From Thermococcus sp. 18S1 (GTDB lineage Archaea > Methanobacteriota_B > Thermococci > Thermococcales > Thermococcaceae), in contig NZ_SNUU01000001.1 of the NCBI RefSeq assembly GCF_012027645.1, positions 1,426,001 to 1,490,000 of the forward strand: 64,000 nt of DNA. The letters run 5' to 3'. Made by a program: the position numbers and the translations under genes. Positions within the stretch are counted from its first letter, which is position 1. Each line of letters opens with the position of its first letter. Below the pieces are notes generated by a model. That model ran no database searches and was not told where the DNA came from. It saw only the letters and a program-made list of their open reading frames with translations. Below are positions 1 through 6,610 of this stretch, piece after piece.

Positions 1-1
1 C

Positions 2-331
2 TGCAACGCCCAGGCAAGCTGTCCCGTGGCGAAGATACAGAACGGCAAGGGCGTCGTTGAGAGGATAACCCCGGAAACCGCCCCTGCTCTGATAAAAAGG
101 GTCTCGTGGGAGCTCAAAGGGGAAGACTTTATTCTTGAGGGGCGGGCGGAGGATGGAACGTTTTTATCCGCCGCTGTCCGTGGAGGAAAGCTCACCCGGC
201 TCACTGTTAGGGATCCCGAAGGCAAAAAGAGCATTATCGAGGCTGATATTCCCGTGCTGGAGCTGGGAAGCGACCTCTTCGAGGGGCTGCCCCTCAACAG
301 GGAGTTCACAATAGAAGTTAAGAGGGCTTAA
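2..331 (+). CDS. C-terminal part of an unrecognised protein, cut by the left edge
   Basis: The reading frame is open to the left edge and ends at the TAA at 329-331. At least nine codons precede the GTG at 26, and they include two Cys residues six apart, so the GTG is probably internal. The visible 110 residues alternate short hydrophobic stretches with Lys/Glu/Arg-rich segments, which suggests a beta-rich soluble domain; there is no membrane segment. I do not recognise the family. The stop overlaps the stop of the convergent HIT gene by 4 nt. Whether the two Cys belong to a metal site cannot be judged without the upstream part. Confidence 0.6.
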   Translation, partial: CNAQASCPVAKIQNGKGVVERITPETAPALIKRVSWELKGEDFILEGRAEDGTFLSAAVRGGKLTRLTVRDPEGKKSIIEADIPVLELGSDLFEGLPLNREFTIEVKRA

Positions 332-828
332 AGCCCTGCCTCTCCCGCTATTTCATCTATAGCCTTCTTCAGCTCGTCGTAGGCTTCCTCAAGCGACTCC
401 GGGATTACCTTGGTGTCCGCTATGACCGGCATGAAGTTCGTGTCCCCGTTCCACCTCGGCACTATGTGAAGGTGCACGTGGTCGTCTATTCCGGCGCCGG
501 CAACGCGGCCGAGGTTCACACCCATGTTGAAGCCGTGGGGGTTCATGGTCTTCTTCAGGGCCTTTATCATGAGCTGGGAGAGCTTCATCATTTCAAGAAG
601 CTCCTCCTCTGTCAGGTCTTCCCACTTTCCAACGTGCCTGTAGGGGGCTATCATGACGTGTCCGGGGTTGTAGGGATAGTTGTTCATGATTATGAAGCAG
701 TGCTTCCCGCGGTAGAGAATGAGCCTCTCCCTGTCACGGTTTTCCTTCGGGAAGTCGCAGAAAATGCAGCCATCGTGTTTGGGTGAGCGTATGTATTCGA
801 TCCTCCATGGTGCCCAAAGGGTTTTCAT
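328..828 (-). CDS. HIT family nucleotide-binding hydrolase
   Basis: A 166-residue histidine-triad protein. The triad H117-x-H119-x-H121 sits in DDHVHLHIVPRW, near the usual place in the C-terminal half. The N-terminus holds a C-x2-C pair (C21, C24) which, with His residues downstream, matches the zinc site of many HIT proteins. Family members hydrolyse or transfer nucleotides from dinucleoside polyphosphates or aminoacyl/adenosine phosphoramidates; the exact substrate is not evident. The start is ATG 828, placed by a GGAGGTGAG ribosome-binding site. The gene is divergent from the phosphoglycerate mutase, with a symmetric intergenic promoter region. Family call is firm, substrate unknown. Confidence 0.9.
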   Translation of the reverse strand: MKTLWAPWRIEYIRSPKHDGCIFCDFPKENRDRERLILYRGKHCFIIMNNYPYNPGHVMIAPYRHVGKWEDLTEEELLEMMKLSQLMIKALKKTMNPHGFNMGVNLGRVAGAGIDDHVHLHIVPRWNGDTNFMPVIADTKVIPESLEEAYDELKKAIDEIAGEAGL

Positions 829-860
829 GACCTCACCTCCAGTGGGAGAAACGGGGGTAG

Positions 861-899
861 GTTAAAAGCTTTTTTGGGTCATCCAACAAAGCTTTTAAC
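861..899. promoter_or_regulatory. Symmetric divergent promoter: 12-bp inverted repeat containing both TATA boxes
   Basis: GTTAAAAGCTTT (861-872) and AAAGCTTTTAAC (888-899) are exact reverse complements separated by 15 nt. Each arm contains the TTTTAA-type TATA element facing one gene, the HIT gene leftward and apgM rightward. The symmetry may simply reflect two similar core promoters or may allow shared control. Confidence 0.6.
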
Positions 900-930
900 T
901 CCACCCTTCTACTCACCCCAGGTGATAGGT

Positions 931-2166
931 ATGAAGCAGAGGAAGGGACTTCTTATAATCCTCGATGGCCTCGGGGACAGGCCGATAGAGGAGTTCGGGG
1001 GAAAGACCCCTCTGGAGTACGCTGACACTCCGAACATGGACAGGCTCGCCAGAATGGGAATTCTCGGCCAGCAGGACCCCATAAAGCCCGGCCAGCCGGC
1101 CGGCAGCGATACCGCCCACCTGAGCATCTTCGGCTACGACCCCTACGAAGTTTATCGCGGCAGGGGCTACCTTGAGGCCATGGGTGTTGGCCTCGACCTC
1201 AGCGAGGACGACCTGGCATTCCGCGTGAACTTCGCCACCATCGAGAACGGAATCATCACCGACAGGCGCGCGGGCAGGATAAGCACCGAGGAGGCACACG
1301 AGCTCGCGAAAGCAATCCAGGAGAACGTCAAGCTCCCTGTTGACTTCATATTCGCCGGTGCCACCGGCCACAGGGCGGTTCTGGTTCTCAAGGGCATGGC
1401 TTCCGGCTACCGCGTCGGCGAAAACGACCCCCACGAGGCAGGCAAGCCGCCCCACAGGTTCACCTGGGAGGACGAGGAGAGCAAACGCGTTGCGGAAATC
1501 CTTGAAGAGTTTGCAAGAAAGGCCCACGAGGTTCTGGACAGGCACCCGATAAACGAGAGGCGCAGGAAGGAAGGAAAGCCCGTCGCCAACTACCTGCTCA
1601 TCCGCGGCGCCGGAACCTACCCTGGCATTCCGATGAAGTTCACCGAGCAGTGGAAGGTTAAGGCCGGGGCAGTCATAGCGGTTTCCCTCGTCAAGGGCGT
1701 TGCCAGGGCGATAGGCTTTGACGTCTACACCCCCGAGGGGGCCACCGGCGAGTACAACACCGACGAGATGGCCAAGGCGAAGAAGGTCGTCGAGCTCCTC
1801 AAGGACTACGACTTCGTGTTCCTCCACTTCAAGCCCACGGACGCAGCGGGCCACGACAACAACCCGAAGCTCAAGGCCGAGATGATTGAGAAGGCCGACA
1901 GGATGATAGGTTACATCATCGACAGCATCGACCTCGAAGACGTCGTCATCGCCATCACCGGCGACCACAGCACGCCGTGCGAGGTCATGAACCACAGTGG
2001 CGACCCCGTTCCGGTTCTCATAGCTGGTGGTGGCGTCAGACCGGACTACACCGAGAGCTTCGGCGAGCGTGAGTGCATGCGCGGCGGTCTCGGCAGGATA
2101 AAGGGCCACGATATCGTGCACATAATGATGGACCTAATGAACCGGAGCGAGAAGTTTGGGGCTTAA
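931..2166 (+). CDS. apgM: 2,3-bisphosphoglycerate-independent phosphoglycerate mutase, archaeal type
   Basis: 411 residues. It interconverts 3- and 2-phosphoglycerate in glycolysis/gluconeogenesis in the cytoplasm. It belongs to the alkaline-phosphatase superfamily: the N-terminus has the metal-binding ILDGLGDRP motif, AGSDTAHLSIFGYDP carries the nucleophile serine region, and the C-terminal half has HFKPTDAAGHDN and TGDHSTPCE, which contain metal-ligand Asp/His residues. The length fits the archaeal (not the 510-residue bacterial) form. Start ATG 931 follows GGTGATAGGT; an in-frame start at 874 would overlap the promoter inverted repeat and is rejected. The gene is monocistronic and convergent with the next gene. 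Confidence 0.95.
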   Translation: MKQRKGLLIILDGLGDRPIEEFGGKTPLEYADTPNMDRLARMGILGQQDPIKPGQPAGSDTAHLSIFGYDPYEVYRGRGYLEAMGVGLDLSEDDLAFRVNFATIENGIITDRRAGRISTEEAHELAKAIQENVKLPVDFIFAGATGHRAVLVLKGMASGYRVGENDPHEAGKPPHRFTWEDEESKRVAEILEEFARKAHEVLDRHPINERRRKEGKPVANYLLIRGAGTYPGIPMKFTEQWKVKAGAVIAVSLVKGVARAIGFDVYTPEGATGEYNTDEMAKAKKVVELLKDYDFVFLHFKPTDAAGHDNNPKLKAEMIEKADRMIGYIIDSIDLEDVVIAITGDHSTPCEVMNHSGDPVPVLIAGGGVRPDYTESFGERECMRGGLGRIKGHDIVHIMMDLMNRSEKFGA

Positions 2167-2456
2167 GTTGGTCTGCCCTTCGTTTCTTTTTTCACCATTA
2201 GATATATGGACATCGGGAGAAGGGTCAGGGTGAAGGCCCATATCACCGTGGCATAGAGACCCGCGTCGATTCTGTCCTGTCTCAGAAGGACGGTCAGTGC
2301 CCCCAGGGTTATGAGATAAGTACCCAGTTCCAGCGTGAAAATCCATGAGACCCTTGAGGCCCTCTCTGGGGAGGATAGCTTCCGTCGGACTTCAACCACG
2401 AGATAAACTACGCCCATGACGATGGCCAGCAGGGCCGCTATTTCCCCCCAGTCCAT
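2163..2456 (-). CDS. Small three-helix membrane protein, function unknown
   Basis: 97 residues with three predicted membrane helices (roughly residues 5-22, 40-62 and 68-90) joined by short charged loops, ending in a basic KKETKGR tail. No family motif is recognised. ATG 2456 follows AAGGTGGAGGTA; a GTG three codons upstream is possible. The gene is convergent with apgM, stops overlapping by 4 nt, and divergent from the DUF2202 gene at 2571. Confidence 0.7.
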   Translation of the reverse strand: MDWGEIAALLAIVMGVVYLVVEVRRKLSSPERASRVSWIFTLELGTYLITLGALTVLLRQDRIDAGLYATVIWAFTLTLLPMSIYLMVKKETKGRPT

Positions 2457-2504
2457 TACCTCCACCTTGCGTAGGTTTGGCCTTTTTACTTAAAATGTTT
2501 CCCA

Positions 2505-2570
2505 CCAAAAACTTTATAAACCATGCATGCATATGTAATATTGAACTTACACATGGAGAGGTGAAGAGAC
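2505..2570 (+). promoter_or_regulatory. Promoter and ribosome-binding site of the first DUF2202 gene
   Basis: An ACTTTATAAACC TATA box lies at about 2512-2523. It is followed by an ATGCATGCAT self-complementary stretch near the expected transcription start, then the ribosome-binding site GGAGAGGTGAAGAG just before ATG 2571. The palindromic stretch could be an operator, but there is no second copy here to support that. Confidence 0.5.
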
Positions 2571-3404
2571 ATGAGGAAAAAGATTTGGGGTATCGCCCTG
2601 TTGATATTGGCTGCCCTGGGGTTCACCCTGGGGAGCGTGGCAGCGTGGCACGGGACTCCAGGAGAGAACCCGTACGCCAGCCGGACAACCGCACCCATGC
2701 TCAACAGCACTATGGAGACGTACTACTCCGACCTCAGCCAGGAGGAGATAGACGGCCTGCTGTACATGGTGGAGGAGGAGAAGCTTGCACGTGACGTTTA
2801 CCTGACGCTCTACGAGCAGTGGAACCTTCCTGTGTTCAGCAACATAGCTAGGAGCGAGCAGATGCACATGGACGCGGTTCTTTCACTGATAGAGAAGTAC
2901 GACCTGACCGCTCCGGAGACTCTCGACGAAGTGGGTGTCTTCCAGAACGACGACCTCCAGGCCCTCTACGACCAGCTGGTTGAGATGGGAAGCGCAAGCC
3001 AGGAGGACGCACTTAAGGTCGGTGCACTGATAGAGGAAACCGACATAAAGGACCTCGAGGACTGGATAGCCCAGGCCGACAACGAGGACATCAAGCAAGT
3101 TTACGAGAACCTCATGGCGGGCAGCGAGAACCACCTCAGGGCCTTCGCCGGCCAGCTTGAGGTTATGGGTGTTGACTACACCGCCCAGGTACTGTCAGGG
3201 GAGCAGGTGGATGAGATACTTGCCTCAGTTCCCGACCACGGCGCTGGAATGAAAGGTGCCGCTGGAAGCATGGGGGGCATGATGGGTGCCCGCCACGGAG
3301 ATGCGGGAACGCAGAACGGAATCATCGATGGAATCGCCAACATGTTCAGACACGCCTGGGGCTGGATGAGGGGATTTGCCAACAGGGTTGGAATGCCCCT
3401 CTGA
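2571..3404 (+). CDS. Exported DUF2202 ferritin-like protein
   Basis: 277 residues. An N-terminal hydrophobic helix (about residues 5-25) acts as signal peptide or anchor. The DUF2202 domain follows (about 48-210) with the acidic helix EEEKLARDVYLTLY, ARSEQMHM (E-x2-H), a GALIEE-x-DIKDL helix and GSENHLRAF (E-x-H). The spaced Glu and E/H motifs resemble a di-metal four-helix bundle; that is family knowledge plus inference, no activity is shown. The tail is Gly/Met/His rich (about 220-245) and may bind metal. A paralogue lies at 4106, with a membrane protein between them. Start ATG 2571 follows GGAGAGGTGA. Confidence 0.85.
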   Translation: MRKKIWGIALLILAALGFTLGSVAAWHGTPGENPYASRTTAPMLNSTMETYYSDLSQEEIDGLLYMVEEEKLARDVYLTLYEQWNLPVFSNIARSEQMHMDAVLSLIEKYDLTAPETLDEVGVFQNDDLQALYDQLVEMGSASQEDALKVGALIEETDIKDLEDWIAQADNEDIKQVYENLMAGSENHLRAFAGQLEVMGVDYTAQVLSGEQVDEILASVPDHGAGMKGAAGSMGGMMGARHGDAGTQNGIIDGIANMFRHAWGWMRGFANRVGMPL

Positions 3405-3425
3405 GCTTCCTTTTCTCTTTTCTTG
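3405..3425 (+). terminator. T-rich probable terminator after the first DUF2202 gene
   Basis: The sequence TTCCTTTTCTCTTTTCTT follows the stop codon directly. Archaeal termination typically uses such T tracts without a hairpin. About 60 nt then separate it from the next gene, so the downstream genes may have their own promoter. Confidence 0.4.
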
Positions 3426-3485
3426 ATGCTGGGTGATATAGATGAAAAGGAACTGCAGATTTAAATGCCCACCGGGGGTGGTCGT

Positions 3486-4106
3486 ATGAGGGCTTCGGCT
3501 CTCGTAAGGGGTGTTACCGATCTTCTGCTGGCGGTGGTTTTCTCAGCGGCGCTCGTCACGGGCATTGGGCTCTATCTCGCACCAAGCGGAAGGATAGCGG
3601 ATAGTATAAACTGGACGTTCCTGGGTCTTGACAAGGACACCCTCACCCTGGTACACACGTACCTCGGCTTCGTGATGGCAGGGCTCGTCGCAATACACCT
3701 GGCCATTGGATTCAGTGGCATGTGGGTAATGCTGAAATCCGCGTTCAGGAGTTCCAAGCTCAAGACTGTGTCCGCCGTTGTTGTTCCCATAATCCTCCTT
3801 GCCGCAGGATATCAGGTTTTTGCAGGGTACAGCGGTGGTGAGGAAACATCCACCGTGGAGTACACCTCCGACGTCACTGGGGACGTGTATATCACGGGAA
3901 CCATGATGAAGTATTACACCGTTCAGCAGCTCGCCGATGAATTCAACGTTGAAGTGACGGGTCTTATTGAGAAACTCGGGGAGAACGGGATAGACGCATC
4001 CCCTGACGAGACCCTGGCTGAGATTGAGTACAATTACGGTCTGGACCGAGAGGAGTTCAAGGCCATACTGGAGGAGGCAATAGCCGAACTTAGGGGTGGG
4101 AATTGA
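3486..4106 (+). CDS. Membrane protein, DUF4405-like, between two DUF2202 genes
   Basis: 206 residues. Three membrane helices lie at about 9-32, 50-75 and 88-110, followed by a soluble C-terminal domain of about 95 residues. The second helix begins with VHTYLGF and carries a second His about 14 residues later, a spacing compatible with haem or metal binding, as in DUF4405/cytochrome-b-like proteins. The C-terminal part has helical TVQQLADEFNVEVTGLIEKL, resembling small DNA- or protein-binding helical domains. Start ATG 3486 follows GGGGGTGGTCGT. The stop overlaps the start of the next gene (TGATG), so the two are translationally coupled. Family assignment is tentative. Confidence 0.7.
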   Translation: MRASALVRGVTDLLLAVVFSAALVTGIGLYLAPSGRIADSINWTFLGLDKDTLTLVHTYLGFVMAGLVAIHLAIGFSGMWVMLKSAFRSSKLKTVSAVVVPIILLAAGYQVFAGYSGGEETSTVEYTSDVTGDVYITGTMMKYYTVQQLADEFNVEVTGLIEKLGENGIDASPDETLAEIEYNYGLDREEFKAILEEAIAELRGGN

Positions 4107-4801
4107 TGAGGAAGGTCGGTTTTCTGATTATCGGTCTGCTTCTGCTGGCTGCCGTTGCGGCATCGGGATGCATAGCCGGGGAGGCCGGGACGGACTCCAC
4201 ATCAACCGTGAGGGGGGAACCACCCGAGGACAGGGGCCAAGGTTCCCCCGCCCCCGGTGGCGAGATGGGCATGCCGGACATCTCGGTGCTGCCCTATCAG
4301 GAGCTCAGCGAGGATGAGATAGATGCGATACTGTACATGGCCGAGGAGGAGAAGCTCGCGCGCGACGTTTACCTGACGCTCTTCAACGAGACGGGCATTC
4401 AGGTATTCGACAACATAGCCAGGAGCGAGCAGACGCACATGGACATGGTGGTGGAGTTAATAGAGAAATACAACCTGACAAATCCCATCGAGGGACTCGG
4501 CGTGGGTGAATTCAGAAGCAGGGAGATGCAGAACCTCTACGACGACCTCGTCTCCAAGGGAAGTGCGGGGGAAGTTGAGGCCCTTAAGGTCGGGGCCCTC
4601 GTTGAGGAGATCGATATAAAGGACCTCCAGGAATACCTCAGGAGAACCGATAACGAAGACGTGAAGGCGGTCTTTGAGAGCCTGATGAACGGAAGCGAGA
4701 GCCACCTGAGGGCGTTTACCCGGGTGCTCTCGAACAGGTACGGTGTGGAGTACCATCCCCAGGTTCTCGGCGAGGATGAATACCTGGCCATTGTGGGATG
4801 A
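4106..4801 (+). CDS. DUF2202 ferritin-like lipoprotein
   Basis: 231 residues. The signal peptide ends in a lipobox (AVAASGC), so the protein is probably lipid-anchored outside the membrane. A short Ser/Thr/Pro/Gly linker leads into the DUF2202 domain, which shares the EEEKLARDVYLTLF, IARSEQTHM, GALVEEIDIKDL and GSESHLRAF blocks with the protein at 2571. The two are clear paralogues. Start ATG 4106 overlaps the upstream TGA. The gene ends next to the ArsR-type regulator, so it may be under its control. Iron or other metal storage/redox at the cell surface is an inference from the fold family. Confidence 0.85.
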   Translation: MRKVGFLIIGLLLLAAVAASGCIAGEAGTDSTSTVRGEPPEDRGQGSPAPGGEMGMPDISVLPYQELSEDEIDAILYMAEEEKLARDVYLTLFNETGIQVFDNIARSEQTHMDMVVELIEKYNLTNPIEGLGVGEFRSREMQNLYDDLVSKGSAGEVEALKVGALVEEIDIKDLQEYLRRTDNEDVKAVFESLMNGSESHLRAFTRVLSNRYGVEYHPQVLGEDEYLAIVG

Positions 4802-4863
4802 GCGGAAAGCTTTTATCTCTTTTTTCCAAACCCTCCTTTAGTCTTGACTCAGCGGTGTTGAAA

Positions 4864-5157
4864 ATGGTGCAGAGTGTCGAGGAGCTGGCCACCGTCTGCG
4901 ATGCGCTTTCAAACCCCGTTAGGGTCAGGATACTCAAGCTTCTCTGTCAGAAGGAGTGGTACGTTTACGAACTCGCCAAAGAACTTGGAATATCGCGACA
5001 GCTCCTTTATCTCCATCTCAAGAAGCTCGAAAAGGCCGGTCTCGTCGAGAGTGAACTTAGACTTGAGCCAGATGACCCAAGGGCCAAGAAATACTACCGT
5101 GCAAGACCGTTCAGTCTCGTTATAACCAACGACGTGATTGTAAATCTGGAGGGATGA
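4864..5157 (+). CDS. ArsR-type winged-helix transcriptional regulator
   Basis: 97 residues forming a winged helix: DALSNPVRVRILKLLCQKEWYVYELAKELGISRQLLYLHLKKLEKAGLVES is the classic ArsR helix-turn-helix and following helix. The wing includes a basic RAKKYYRARP segment. There is one Cys in the first helix and one before the recognition region, so no obvious multi-Cys metal sensor. Start ATG 4864 follows GGTG; the frame opens at 4798, but a TATA-like TTTTATCT lies at 4810, making the longer form unlikely. It probably controls the adjacent DUF2202 genes or the small membrane protein that follows. Confidence 0.85.
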   Translation: MVQSVEELATVCDALSNPVRVRILKLLCQKEWYVYELAKELGISRQLLYLHLKKLEKAGLVESELRLEPDDPRAKKYYRARPFSLVITNDVIVNLEG

Positions 5158-5180
5158 AAATGCCGTGGGGAGGGGAACCT

Positions 5181-5369
5181 ATGTCGACTCCAAGCGGGTG
5201 GATAAGCATAATACTCGGTCTGATAATCCTCGTGGTTTTGGTGTTCGCCTTCTACCAGGTGAACAAAACCCTGAACGAATTCAAGGTCGAGATTGAGAGG
5301 CTCAAGAACGCGCTTGAGGAAACGCGGAAAAACACGGAAGATGTAAAGAAAAAGCTGGAGGAGGTTTAA
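5181..5369 (+). CDS. Small membrane-anchored coiled-coil protein
   Basis: About 62 residues: one N-terminal membrane helix (WISIILGLIILVVLVFAFYQV) and a charged heptad-like helix (ERLKNALEETRKNTEDVKKKLEEV) resembling DUF948-type coiled coils. Three starts are possible, ATG 5154, 5160 and 5181. Both 5160 and 5181 have good GGAGGG/GGAGGGG ribosome-binding sites, and 5154 overlaps the stop of the regulator. It is probably co-transcribed with the ArsR gene. Function unknown. Its stop overlaps the convergent gene by 4 nt. Confidence 0.65.
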   Translation: MSTPSGWISIILGLIILVVLVFAFYQVNKTLNEFKVEIERLKNALEETRKNTEDVKKKLEEV

Positions 5370-5659
5370 CCCGTCAGAATCTCCAGCTCCTTTTTCATTA
5401 TGCTCCTGTTCATGATAAGGTGGATTATTATCAGGACCATCATGATGAGACCGTAGCGGGCCCTGAGCTTGAGGAAGTCAAGCTGGTTCATCCCCAGGAA
5501 AGTCCCCTGCTTTGTTGAGACGAACGTTCCAATGGTTATGAATATCACGCCAAGGAACGCTACGAACAGCGTCATCGAGAAAATTGCCTTTATTCTCAGT
5601 TTCTTCCTCATCTGGGGGTTTTTCTTGGCTTTTTCGAATACCTCTGCCATCGGGTCCAT
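5366..5659 (-). CDS. Two-helix membrane protein, unknown
   Basis: 97 residues. A basic, amphipathic N-terminal region (KAKKNPQMRKKLRIK) precedes two membrane helices (about 28-52 and 70-88) and a short KKELEILTG tail. Start ATG 5659 follows GGTGATACC; an ATG 21 codons upstream would place coding sequence in the promoter. No family recognised. Confidence 0.7.
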   Translation of the reverse strand: MDPMAEVFEKAKKNPQMRKKLRIKAIFSMTLFVAFLGVIFITIGTFVSTKQGTFLGMNQLDFLKLRARYGLIMMVLIIIHLIMNRSIMKKELEILTG

Positions 5660-5785
5660 GGTATCACCGCGCAATACTTCCGAGTCCGATTTAAAAACAT
5701 GCCGTATCCCATTTCCCTCCATCTTAGCGTTTAGACGAAAACCTTAATTAAGTTCAGTTCTCTAATCCCAAAGGCGTGATGGGTT

Positions 5786-6610
5786 ATGATTCAGGTGGAG
5801 TTGAAGAGAATCAAGACCGAGGCGGTTACCGCGGTTGGTATGGGTACGTGGGGTATAGGGGGCAAGGAAAGCCCCGACTACTCGCGGGACAGGGAGAGCG
5901 TTGAGGCCCTCAGATACGGCCTGGAGCTCGGAATAAACCTGATTGACACCGCTGAGTTCTACGGGGCGGGCCATTCTGAAGAACTCGTGGGTGAGGCTAT
6001 CAAGGGCTTTGACAGGGAGGAGCTCTTCATCGTCAGCAAGGTCTGGCCGACGAACTTTGGCTACGAAAAAGCGAAGAAAGCGGCGAGGGCAAGTGCCAAG
6101 AGGCTCGGCACGTACATAGACCTCTATCTCCTCCACTGGCCTGTGGATGACTTCGGCAGAATAGGGGAGACGCTTCACGCGCTTGAGGAACTCGTTGATG
6201 AGGGATTGATTCGTTACATAGGCGTCAGCAACTTCGATCTTGAGCTCCTCAAGCGCTCCCAGGAGGCGATGAGGAAGTACGAGATTGTTGCCAACGAGGT
6301 AAAGTACTCCCTCCGCGACCGCTGGCCGGAGACGAGTGGTCTGCTCGACTACATGAAGAGGGAGAATATCGCCCTCATAGCCTACACCCCGCTGGAGAAG
6401 GGTTCCCTCGCGAGAAACCCCTGTTTAGCCGAGATTGGCCGGAAGTACGGCAAAAGCGCCGCCCAGGTCGCGCTCAATTACCTCATCAGAGAGGAGAACG
6501 TTATCGCCATCCCGAAAGCCGGAAGCAGGATTCACCTTGAGGAGAACGCCGGCGCTATGGGCTGGAGGCTCAAGGTGGAGGACGTGGAAAAAGTGAGGGG
6601 GTGCGTCTGA
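5786..6610 (+). CDS. adhD: Aldo/keto reductase, AdhD-like
   Basis: 274 residues, a TIM-barrel NAD(P)H-dependent oxidoreductase. The catalytic tetrad is visible: D54 and Y59 (IDTAEFYG), K85 (IVSKVWP) and H117 (YLLHWP). The C-terminal cofactor-binding part has IAIPKAGSRIHLEEN. The family reduces carbonyls to alcohols or the reverse. The stop overlaps the start of a tungsten aldehyde oxidoreductase gene. From memory, Pyrococcus furiosus has the same neighbours (AdhD next to WOR4), which supports the symbol. The pair could link alcohol, aldehyde and acid. The physiological substrate is unknown. Confidence 0.85.
   Translation: MIQVELKRIKTEAVTAVGMGTWGIGGKESPDYSRDRESVEALRYGLELGINLIDTAEFYGAGHSEELVGEAIKGFDREELFIVSKVWPTNFGYEKAKKAARASAKRLGTYIDLYLLHWPVDDFGRIGETLHALEELVDEGLIRYIGVSNFDLELLKRSQEAMRKYEIVANEVKYSLRDRWPETSGLLDYMKRENIALIAYTPLEKGSLARNPCLAEIGRKYGKSAAQVALNYLIREENVIAIPKAGSRIHLEENAGAMGWRLKVEDVEKVRGCV

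Noticed and set aside
913-2121. 402-codon minus-strand frame
   Set aside because: Shadow of apgM; rich in Val/Leu/Asp/Gly as expected from the opposite strand of GC-rich coding, no ribosome-binding site.
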